From Pseudomonadota bacterium (lineage in GTDB: Bacteria; Pseudomonadota; Alphaproteobacteria; Rhizobiales; Xanthobacteraceae): 11,947 nt of DNA. The stretch's first letter is position 1, and every line of letters begins with the position of its first letter. Below the pieces are notes generated by a model. That model saw nothing but the letters and a program-made list of their open reading frames with translations. It was not told the origin of the DNA and searched no databases. Of the stretch, positions 6,491 to 11,947 are shown in pieces. The translations under genes and the position numbers were made by a program. The stretch lies in assembly GCA_023449855.1 (NCBI GenBank), contig JAEXHR010000051.1:1-11947 (forward strand), written 5' to 3'.

Positions 6491-6522
6491 AAGGCCGGCT
6501 TCACCGCCGGCCTTTTTCTTTT
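6491..6522 (+). terminator. Intrinsic transcription terminator (plus strand), between convergent genes
   Basis: AAGGCCGGC (6491-6499) pairs with GCCGGCCTT (6506-6514) around TTCACC, a 9-bp GC-rich stem, and the T-tract 6513-6522 is broken by one C. This is a textbook rho-independent terminator on the plus strand. It would stop transcripts from the 69-residue gene or from a separate RNA in 6257-6490. It begins 3 bases beyond the LuxR-type gene's stop, so the stem can also serve that minus-strand message, though there the T-tract is missing. The 234 bases before it hold no credible gene. Confidence 0.85.
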
Positions 6523-6524
6523 CA

Positions 6525-7625
6525 TCAGGGCGTCGGCTGGCCGTGCCGTTGCCCGAGCAGACGGACGAGATCGACCTGACGGTCGACGCCGGTCTTCATG
6601 AACACGGATTTCAACTGCGTCCGCACGGTGTTCAGGCTGACACTCTGGATCTTGGAGATCGAATCCACGGACTTGCCGTCGATCACCAGACTGGCGATAC
6701 GCGCTTCCGCCGGGGTCAGATCGAACAGCGCCTGCAGCAATTCCGGTCCCGGGCTTCGCTGCTCCGTCACCGGCGTGAGAAACACGATGGACACGGCGCC
6801 GGCAAACAGATCGAGGCCGGACAGGCGCAGCGGCAGAACATGGGCGATGAAGGGCGCATTTGCCTCGCTGCCGGCGACGGGAATCGACCGCCCGGCCTTG
6901 GTGAGCGAGGACGGCACCGTCAGCGCCTCCTTGAACATGATCTGCGCCGCAGGTGACGTGAATTGCACCTGATCCTGCGCGCCGACCTGCACCGCGGAAC
7001 CGAGCGCCAGAAAGCCCGGATTGGCGGCCACCGCCCTGCCCGTATGGGTCACCGCCGCAGCCGGCAGACCGATCAGGTCAAGCGTATTGACGGCGATCCT
7101 TGCCCGCTCGAAGCCGAGACGGCCGGACAGCACCGCGGCGCGCGCAAGATGCGGGCGCAGGATGTCCAGTTTTTCCGCGGTAGCCCGCTCGACCGGCCCC
7201 TTGGCGAAGGCCTTCTCGATCGAAACCACGAGCGTATCGCCTGCGGGTGACCGGATCGTCGTGCCGACACACCAGCCGAGACCACTTGGGCGCAAGAGCT
7301 CCCTGTAGAACGGCTCGGCATCGAGCTCCGCTTCGGTGAAGCGATCGAGATCGGTGAGAAACCGGGCTTCGGTATTGGGGACAAGCCGCTCGCTGCGCGG
7401 ATTGCGCTGGGCATAAGGGCCTTGGGTCCAGCGCTCGATACGCTCCCGGATACGTTCCGATGACAGCCAGCGCGAAGCGCCCGGCGCGACAGAAAAAATC
7501 AGTGCGCCCTCGCCATCGGCGATGGCCGCGAGGCGATCGAGAAGCAGCGGCCAACGATCGGCCACCACGCTCGCCTCATAGATCTCGTCGACGAGCGCTT
7601 CAAAATCTGAAGATGAATCCAGCAC
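6525..7625 (-). CDS. LuxR-family (HTH) transcriptional regulator
   Basis: About 366 residues with a C-terminal LuxR/GerE DNA-binding domain: LFDLTPAEARIASLVIDGKS, then the helix-turn-helix SVDSISKIQSVSLNTVRTQL and SVFMKTGVDRQVDLVRLL (about residues 302-358). The N-terminal 180 residues have no autoinducer-binding (LuxR N-terminal) or response-regulator motifs that I can see; a PAS-like sensor segment is possible around 185-285 (TLDLIGLPAAAVTHTGRAVA). This is the architecture of many stand-alone alphaproteobacterial regulators with unknown signals. Start choice is open. No ATG exists in the opening region. TTG at 7640 has a poor ribosome site, whereas GTG at 7625 follows AGGA by 6 bases, so I use GTG. 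The MFS gene upstream is on the same strand but 225 bases away; no obvious target is adjacent. Confidence 0.85.
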   Translation of the reverse strand: MLDSSSDFEALVDEIYEASVVADRWPLLLDRLAAIADGEGALIFSVAPGASRWLSSERIRERIERWTQGPYAQRNPRSERLVPNTEARFLTDLDRFTEAELDAEPFYRELLRPSGLGWCVGTTIRSPAGDTLVVSIEKAFAKGPVERATAEKLDILRPHLARAAVLSGRLGFERARIAVNTLDLIGLPAAAVTHTGRAVAANPGFLALGSAVQVGAQDQVQFTSPAAQIMFKEALTVPSSLTKAGRSIPVAGSEANAPFIAHVLPLRLSGLDLFAGAVSIVFLTPVTEQRSPGPELLQALFDLTPAEARIASLVIDGKSVDSISKIQSVSLNTVRTQLKSVFMKTGVDRQVDLVRLLGQRHGQPTP

Positions 7626-7850
7626 GATGGGTCCTGACAACGCAGCAATGTTTCCGAAATGTGGAATCTTTGCTCAGCGATGCAACACCTCAAAACGCGA
7701 CACATTCCCGGGATGCTCCACGGAAAAGCGTTTGGCGATCAAGGCTGCGCGAAAAGCAATAAGCTACTGGCCCCGGCACAAATGGCACACGGGGCGACTG
7801 AGGCTTACTTATACCGCACTGCAGCGAACGCCAAGTGAATTCGTGAAAGA

Positions 7851-9023
7851 TCAGGCCGACGTCTTGGCCGGCAGCTCCGGCGGCAGAATCAGCGCCGCAA
7901 TGATCACCAGCACCGAGAGGCCGGCGAAGGCATGCAGCATCAGCATGAAGCCGCCAAGTTCATACAGCCACGCGACCAGGCCGACCGAAGCGCCGGCGGC
8001 CGTGAAGCCGACGAAGTAACGCACCGCATAGGCCCGCGACCGCCACTCCTCCGCAGTATATTTGCCGACGATGGTTTCATTGACGGTGATCTGCCCGAAC
8101 AGGCCGACGATGACGCCGATCGCGACGAGGATCAGCGACACGTTCGACATGGTTGCGGCGAAGTACAGGAACGGCGCGAGCAGCAAAGAGAGCGGCAGGC
8201 ACACCGCCTTCAGCGAATAGCGATCGATCAGCCAGCCGATATTGTACTGGGTCAGCGCGCCGAACACATAGACGCCTGCGGCGATGACGCCGAGTGTGGC
8301 CGGGCTGTGCGTCAGCTCCGAGAGCCTTTCGGCAAACAGTTTTGGCAATGCAATGGTGATGGCATTGAACACGGTGGAGATCGCGACCACCGTCACCAGC
8401 AGCGCAACGATGACGCGCCACATGTCGGATTTTGCGACCCGCGCCTGTGCGGCAGCCTGCTTGAAGCCGGAGCGATCCTCATGCGCGACCTGTTGCATGA
8501 AGACGACACCAGCAGCGACGGTGACGACGCCGGGAACGATGAAGGCCCAGCGCCAGCCGAGATATTGCCCGATGACACCGGTGATCAGCGCCGACGACGC
8601 GACACCGAAATTACCGAACACGCCATTGACGCCCATGGCGCTGCCGAGCTTGTCCGCATAGGACACGATCATCGCGGTACCGACCGGATGATAGATCGAG
8701 GCGAACAGACCGACTGCAAACAGAGCTGCGCCGAGCTGCAGCGGGGTCTGCACGAAGCCGACCGCAATCATCGACAGGCCGATACCGTAGAAATAGATCA
8801 CCATCATATGGCGGCGGCTCCAGCGATCGCCGAGCCAGCCGGTAAACAGCGAGCCCGCGCCGAAGGCCACGAAGCCCGGCGTCGCATAGGGCAGCAGTTC
8901 CGTGTAGGTCATGTTCATGGACGAGCCCATGACCAGCACCGCTGCGGCGAAGATCAGCATCGCATAGTGATCGATGAAATGGGCGACGTTGACGAGGGTG
9001 ATAACGCGGGCTGGCGAGTTCAT
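7851..9023 (-). CDS. Major facilitator superfamily transporter (probable efflux permease)
   Basis: A 390-residue integral membrane protein with about twelve hydrophobic segments from VNVAHFIDHYAMLIFAAAVL near the N-terminus to LSVLVIIAALILP at the C-terminus. The MFS motif A is clear as GWLGDRWSRRH (about 63-73) in the loop after the second helix, and IYHPVGTAMI in the fourth helix region is like the Fsr (fosmidomycin resistance) group, which pumps small drugs out using the proton gradient. The ATG at 9023 is the only in-frame start at the head of the first helix; longer reading to 10436 enters opposite genes. GGAAA lies about 8 bases upstream. It is divergent from an AraC-type regulator gene, a common arrangement for inducible exporters. 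Substrate is unknown; direction (export) is inferred from family and context. Confidence 0.9.
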   Translation of the reverse strand: MNSPARVITLVNVAHFIDHYAMLIFAAAVLVMGSSMNMTYTELLPYATPGFVAFGAGSLFTGWLGDRWSRRHMMVIYFYGIGLSMIAVGFVQTPLQLGAALFAVGLFASIYHPVGTAMIVSYADKLGSAMGVNGVFGNFGVASSALITGVIGQYLGWRWAFIVPGVVTVAAGVVFMQQVAHEDRSGFKQAAAQARVAKSDMWRVIVALLVTVVAISTVFNAITIALPKLFAERLSELTHSPATLGVIAAGVYVFGALTQYNIGWLIDRYSLKAVCLPLSLLLAPFLYFAATMSNVSLILVAIGVIVGLFGQITVNETIVGKYTAEEWRSRAYAVRYFVGFTAAGASVGLVAWLYELGGFMLMLHAFAGLSVLVIIAALILPPELPAKTSA

Positions 9024-9077
9024 GAATCGATTTCCAACGTGACCTGTGATGCCGTTATAAGCATGGAGCACATCGGG

Positions 9078-9884
9078 ATGTCGCCAATGACTATCGTGGA
9101 AACGCCAATTCTGCCGCTCTCGGACCGCCGCCAGTCCACGGCCGATGGCGCCCATATGCTGGCGACGCGCTATCCCAAGGGCACGCGGCTCGATACCCAC
9201 GCCCATCGCGAGGCCCAGCTCGTCTATGCCGCGGCCGGCACCATGCAGGTGACGACGCCGAAAGGCCGCTGGCTGGTGCCGCCGGATCGCGCGGTGTGGG
9301 TGCCGGCGCACCTGCCGCACGCCATCGACGTGCTCGCCGATATCGAGATGCGCTCGCTCTATTTCAACACCGAGCGGCTGGCGCAGGATCGCAACGCCGC
9401 GCTCGCATCGGAATTCGTGGTCCGCGTGTCGCGATTGCTGCACGAAGCCATCCTCGCACTGTTCGATGGACGCGGCGATGCCGTGCGGATCGACCTGCTG
9501 ATCCGGCTGGCGCTGCTCGAATTGCAGCAGGCCAGCGATCCCACTACCTTCATGCCGCTGCCGCAGGAGCCGCGCTGCCGCCGCGCCGCCGAGATCGTGC
9601 TCGCCGACCCCACGCGCAACTATGAGATCGAGACACTGGCGCAACTGGTGGGGACATCGACGCGAACATTGTCGCGGCTGTTCTCGGCGGAGACCGAGTT
9701 GAGCTTCAAGAGCTGGTGCCAGCGCGCACGGATCGCTGCAGCGATCGAACGGCTGTCGGTGAATGGCAGTGTGCCGATGAAACAGCTGGCCTCGGATCTC
9801 GGCTATGCGAGTTTTCCCGCCTTCTCGCATGCGTTCCGTCAGGTGACGGGCAAAAGCCCGACGGCATTTGCAGCGGCGAAGTGA
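9078..9884 (+). CDS. AraC-family transcriptional regulator with N-terminal cupin domain
   Basis: 268 residues from the ATG at 9078. The N-terminal half is an AraC-type cupin sensor: RYPKGTRLDTHAHREAQLVY (31-50) with the His-x-His pair, GTMQVTTPKGRWLVPPDRAV, and WVPAHLPHAID. The C-terminal half has the two helix-turn-helices of AraC/XylS proteins: YEIETLAQLVGTSTRTLSRL (about 182-201) and PMKQLASDLGYASFPAFSHA (233-252), ending in FRQVTGKSP. The overall plan and the divergent MFS neighbour resemble the E. coli nimR (yeaM)/nimT pair, where the regulator represses an exporter; this is analogy, not identity. Alternative starts are ATG 9063 (weak ribosome site) and 9087; 9078 has GGAG 9 bases upstream. 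TTATAA at 9055-9060 is a candidate -10, which would put transcription start after 9063 and so favours 9078. Confidence 0.88.
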   Translation: MSPMTIVETPILPLSDRRQSTADGAHMLATRYPKGTRLDTHAHREAQLVYAAAGTMQVTTPKGRWLVPPDRAVWVPAHLPHAIDVLADIEMRSLYFNTERLAQDRNAALASEFVVRVSRLLHEAILALFDGRGDAVRIDLLIRLALLELQQASDPTTFMPLPQEPRCRRAAEIVLADPTRNYEIETLAQLVGTSTRTLSRLFSAETELSFKSWCQRARIAAAIERLSVNGSVPMKQLASDLGYASFPAFSHAFRQVTGKSPTAFAAAK

Positions 9885-9970
9885 GGAGCGCAGCGGCAGT
9901 GGTGTCCTTGGGAGCTGAATTTGCCGGGCAAGACGAGAAGCGAGCTCATCCTCGGAATGCACTACTCGGC

Positions 9971-9999
9971 TTGACGCTATAGCTTCGGTTCGATAAATG
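9971..9999 (+). promoter_or_regulatory. Candidate sigma-70 promoter of the TetR gene
   Basis: TTGACG (9971-9976) is a good -35. With a 17-base spacer the -10 is TAAATG (9994-9999), or ATAAAT (9993-9998) with 16. Transcription would begin near 10006, inside the palindrome 9997-10016, giving a classic autorepression layout. Confidence 0.5.
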
Positions 10000-10016
10000 A
10001 GTAATAACTTACGCAT
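9997..10016. promoter_or_regulatory. Predicted operator O1 for the TetR repressor
   Basis: A 20-bp imperfect palindrome ATGAGTA-N6-TACGCAT overlaps the end of the candidate -10 and ends 15 bases before the TetR start codon. The half-sites are reverse complements except for one position (ATGAGTA against ATGCGTA). The same layout recurs at 10630-10649 before the dehydrogenase gene. Binding by the adjacent TetR protein is inference from position and repetition. Confidence 0.65.
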
Positions 10017-10031
10017 TATTGAGAGACTGGG

Positions 10032-10601
10032 ATGGCACGGCCGTTGAGTGAGCGGAAAAGAAAGGCGCTCTTGAGTGCGGCTGCAGACTTGATCGCCGCT
10101 GTCGGTACGAGCGCGTCGACCGCCAAGATCGCCCAATCCGCGGGCGTGTCGGAAGGAACGCTGTTCACCTATTTCCCGTCGAAGGACGATCTGCTCAACC
10201 AGCTTTTTGTCGACGTCGAGACAAGCTTGTCCGAGACGATGCTGGCTCCTTTCCCCAAGCGCGGGGAGAAACGGGATCAGCTCTACCAGATTTGGTATCG
10301 CCTGATCGACTGGGGAATCCAGCACCCAGTCGAGCGCAAGGTTATGCACCAACTCAAGGCGAGCGATCGCATCAGCGAGCAGAGCCGGCGCTATTGCGAA
10401 GACATGCTGCGGGACGCCCGACAGATGGTCGAGCATTGCCTGACGGGATACGCCGCAGCGGATCGGATCGGCTTCTATATCGACCGGGTTCTGTTCGGTC
10501 TGGCCAATGTCACCGTGGATGGCATCGACGCGAGTCCGGGCGATCGGGACGCGATCACACAGGCGGGCTTCGACCTCTTTTGGAAAGGCGCCGCTGCATA
10601 G
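10032..10601 (+). CDS. TetR/AcrR-family transcriptional repressor
   Basis: 189 residues, normal for TetR regulators. The DNA-binding helix-turn-helix spans about 10-56: ALLSAAADLIAAVGTSASTA, then KIAQSAGVSEGTLFTYFPSK, with the typical GTLFTYFPSKDDL recognition-helix ending. The C-terminal part (about 60-189) is the helical ligand-binding and dimerisation domain and cannot be tied to a ligand. Such proteins usually sit on a palindromic operator and release it when a small molecule binds. The ATG at 10032 is preceded by GAGAGACTGGG, a modest ribosome site. The short-chain dehydrogenase gene follows in the same direction after 64 bases. Matching 20-bp palindromes precede both genes, so repression of itself and of the dehydrogenase is the likely role. 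It could additionally control distant genes. Confidence 0.9.
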   Translation: MARPLSERKRKALLSAAADLIAAVGTSASTAKIAQSAGVSEGTLFTYFPSKDDLLNQLFVDVETSLSETMLAPFPKRGEKRDQLYQIWYRLIDWGIQHPVERKVMHQLKASDRISEQSRRYCEDMLRDARQMVEHCLTGYAAADRIGFYIDRVLFGLANVTVDGIDASPGDRDAITQAGFDLFWKGAAA

Positions 10602-10629
10602 CGCGCTATCTCACATCCTGCACTTATTA

Positions 10630-10649
10630 ATGAGTGCCTACATACTCAT
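10630..10649. promoter_or_regulatory. Predicted operator O2 upstream of the dehydrogenase gene
   Basis: ATGAGTG-N6-TACTCAT, 20 bp, ends 16 bases before the dehydrogenase ATG and is nearly symmetric (one mismatch between half-sites). It has the same length, spacing and outer half-site as the palindrome 9997-10016. TATTAA (10625-10630) could be a -10 element abutting the site, in the same relative place as at O1, but no clear -35 is visible, so an internal promoter is possible rather than shown. Confidence 0.65.
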
Positions 10650-10665
10650 AATACGGAGACAATCA

Positions 10666-11577
10666 ATGCCGCACGGTTTCATTACTGAAGATGTCCCGGA
10701 TCAGTCGGGCAAATGCTTTATCGTGACCGGTGCCAATGCCGGTATCGGCTTCGAGATCTGCCGCATTTTGGCTGCGCGCGGTGCTCGAGTCTTGCTTGCT
10801 TGCCGCGAGCGGACGAAGGCCGAGGATGCGATGGCGCAGATACGGCTCACGGTCCCGGGTGCGAATCTCACCTTTCTGCCACTCGATCAGTCCGACCTGG
10901 AAAGTGTGCGGACCGCAGCTCAACTTGCGGCACGCGAGCCTCGCATCGATGCGCTGATCAACAATGCCGGCGTCATGACTCCGCCCCTTATGCGAACGGC
11001 CCAAGGGTTCGAGTTGCAATTCGGAGTCAATCATCTCGGCACCTATGCCCTGAGTTCGCTGCTCCTGCCGAAATTGTCGGAAACGCGCGGTTCACGCATC
11101 GTCGTCACGTCCAGCGTGGCGCATAAGGGAGCGAGAATCGATTGGGACGATATCAATGCCACTGAAGGCTATGCGCGGATGGAGCGTTATTCTGCCAGCA
11201 AGCTTGCGAACGCCCTTTTCTTTTTCGAGCTGGATCGCCGGTTGCGGGCTGCAGGATCGCCGGTCACCGCTGTCGGTTGTCACCCCGGCATGGCGAAGAC
11301 CAGCCTCGGAAGACACATGGGCCCGCTCCAGATTTTGAACCCACTCGTCGGCGTAATCCTCAACAACGCCGAACGAGGCGCATGGCCGGCATTGCAGGCC
11401 GCAACCGGCGACATCAGCCCAGGCGGATATTACGGGCCGATGCAATTGGGAGGCGTGAGAGGACCATCGGGAGAGGCCAAGCTCGCTCCCGAAGCTCAGG
11501 ATCCTTTGCTTGCGAGGCGCCTCTGGGACATCTCCATCGCGATGACGGCCATCGATCCCGGCTTACCCGCCGTATGA
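10666..11577 (+). CDS. Short-chain dehydrogenase/reductase (classical SDR, retinol-dehydrogenase-like)
   Basis: 303 residues with the full classical SDR set. The Rossmann cofactor motif TGANAGIG is at 21-28, and LACRERTKAE after the second strand (44-53) with its Arg suggests NADP(H) preference. LPLDQSDLESV is at 71-81, NNAG at 99-102, the structural Asn in VNHLG at 122, catalytic Ser in VTSSV (149/150), and Tyr175 and Lys179 in YSASK. The CHPGMAKTSL segment and the length around 300 resemble the retinol dehydrogenase/WWOX-like branch acting on hydrophobic alcohols, aldehydes or ketones. No membrane anchor is apparent. ATG at 10666 follows a purine-rich ACGGAGAC ribosome site by about 5 bases. 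It follows the TetR gene by 64 bases and carries its own palindrome, so it is probably induced when the repressor's ligand, perhaps its substrate, is present. Substrate is unknown. Confidence 0.92.
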   Translation: MPHGFITEDVPDQSGKCFIVTGANAGIGFEICRILAARGARVLLACRERTKAEDAMAQIRLTVPGANLTFLPLDQSDLESVRTAAQLAAREPRIDALINNAGVMTPPLMRTAQGFELQFGVNHLGTYALSSLLLPKLSETRGSRIVVTSSVAHKGARIDWDDINATEGYARMERYSASKLANALFFFELDRRLRAAGSPVTAVGCHPGMAKTSLGRHMGPLQILNPLVGVILNNAERGAWPALQAATGDISPGGYYGPMQLGGVRGPSGEAKLAPEAQDPLLARRLWDISIAMTAIDPGLPAV

Positions 11578-11617
11578 TCGCAGCAGCCTGCATGGTCGCG
11601 CTGCGGGCGGGAGAGTA

Positions 11618-11634
11618 GACGTCTTATCGACGTC
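11618..11634 (+). terminator. Weak hairpin after the dehydrogenase gene
   Basis: GACGTC (11618-11623) and GACGTC (11629-11634) are self-complementary hexamers separated by TTATC, able to form a 6-bp stem 41 bases past the stop codon. No T-tract follows. It is a possible, weak 3'-end structure. Confidence 0.25.
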
Positions 11635-11724
11635 GCTTCCTATTCGAATGTCAAACAGCCCCGTCATTCCTGAACTCATGCGATCCCGTTCTCGCCGCGC
11701 TTCCGCGCCCGAGTTATGCGCACT

Positions 11725-11920
11725 CCTTCCACCCTCTCCTTGAAAGAGGGCGCACGGAACGCCGGGTGCCCAAGGCACCCATGGCCTGTGCGCTTGATGC
11801 GGTACTCCGCATGGATGCGCCCAGGACTTCCGGAGACCCCAGGCAAGTGCCCAGCGTTCCGCGCGCGATGGTGCTTCCGGTTGCTTCGTACTCTCCCGGG
11901 TGCTGATTGGTCACCCTAGG
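11725..11920. repeat. Structured non-coding repeat in the final intergenic region
   Basis: The stretch 11578-11947 has no credible gene. From about 11725 it is dense in inverted repeats: CCCTCT/AGAGGG (11732-11737, 11745-11750), GGGTGCC-CAA-GGCACCC (11764-11780), ATGCGG-TACT-CCGCAT (11797-11812) and GGGTG/CACCC (11898-11902, 11912-11916). An outer pair of 13 bases with one mismatch (11750-11762 with 11854-11866) encloses the middle hairpins, giving a possible branched fold. The minus-strand translation (...MRSTASSAQAMGALGTRRSV...) matches the kind of spurious hypothetical protein I recall across Bradyrhizobium, which points to a multi-copy element rather than a gene. The remainder, 11578-11724, shows nothing recognisable except the small hairpin. 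Confidence 0.6.
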
Positions 11921-11947
11921 GTTGAGATTGTTTCTCCGGCCGGTTGA

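Noticed and set aside
6359..6601. 80-residue plus-strand frame running through the terminator
   Set aside because: It reads across the terminator stem and into the end of the LuxR-type gene; no ribosome site and no protein-like pattern.
7771..7794. CCCCG/CGGGG pairing between the LuxR-type and MFS genes
   Set aside because: Only five pairs around a 14-base centre that does not pair further; not distinguishable from chance in GC-rich DNA.
7932..9884. 650-residue plus-strand reading frame covering the MFS gene and joining the AraC gene
   Set aside because: The part before 9063 is the antisense shadow of the MFS gene: His/Asp/Arg-rich with no domain pattern. Only the AraC part is real.
9885..9965. 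GAGGAGCGCAGCGG and GAGCTCATCCTC as a decayed copy of the palindrome at 1-84
   Set aside because: The similarity is limited to short common words and the arms do not pair over a useful length.
9024..10436. N-terminal extension of the MFS gene to 10436
   Set aside because: The extension is antisense to the AraC and TetR genes and lacks any membrane or domain pattern; the first helix begins just after the ATG at 9023.
11714..11919. 66-67 residue frames on both strands near the window end
   Set aside because: They lie in a structured repeat, lack ribosome sites, and resemble spurious hypotheticals rather than proteins.
1..11947. CRISPR array, transposase, phage, toxin-antitoxin or tRNA genes
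   Set aside because: No regularly spaced repeats, no matching protein motifs and no cloverleaf were found on reading both strands by eye.

Overview
The window reads as ordinary chromosome of a high-GC alphaproteobacterium, most likely Bradyrhizobiaceae/Nitrobacteraceae (Bradyrhizobium, Rhodopseudomonas or Afipia type). The reasons are strongly GC-biased codon use with long shadow ORFs opposite real genes, stand-alone LivK-type binding proteins, and two kinds of intergenic palindrome that resemble dispersed repeats I recall from those genomes. The genus is inferred; no rRNA or tRNA is present to confirm it.

Layout. At 1-84 there is a long inverted repeat, followed by a minus-strand GNAT acetyltransferase (135-728) and a minus-strand SMP-30/gluconolactonase-like hydrolase (839-1774), separated by a second palindromic repeat (746-833). 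Divergent from the hydrolase is an enoyl-CoA hydratase/isomerase-family gene (1973-2785). It is followed on the plus strand by two tandem paralogous periplasmic binding proteins (2957-4177 and 4325-5542). They are about 71% identical by my manual ungapped count, and no permease or ATPase gene is in the window. A small secreted coiled-coil protein (5549-5932, minus) converges on them, and a 69-residue protein (6047-6256, plus) diverges from it. A strong intrinsic terminator (6491-6522) stands between that small gene and a minus-strand LuxR-type regulator (6525-7625).

The right part has a minus-strand MFS transporter (7851-9023) divergent from an AraC-type regulator with a cupin sensor domain (9078-9884), a typical efflux-pump/regulator pair. 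Next is a TetR repressor (10032-10601) followed by a short-chain dehydrogenase/reductase (10666-11577). A matched 20-bp palindrome of form ATGAGTR-N6-TACKCAT precedes each of these two genes at almost the same distance from the start codon. This is the clearest regulatory signal in the window and predicts that the TetR protein controls itself and the dehydrogenase. The last 370 bases hold no credible gene and contain a structured repeat.

Functionally this is an accessory catabolism/transport and stress-response neighbourhood: CoA-thioester chemistry and solute-binding proteins on the left, and two small regulator-plus-effector modules on the right. I found no CRISPR array, transposase, phage gene or toxin-antitoxin pair, and nothing that amounts to a new multi-gene system. 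The most testable novelties are the TetR operator pair, the unusual active site of the hydratase-family protein, the conserved nucleotide tracts shared by the twin binding proteins, and a possible 3'UTR-derived RNA ending at 6522.
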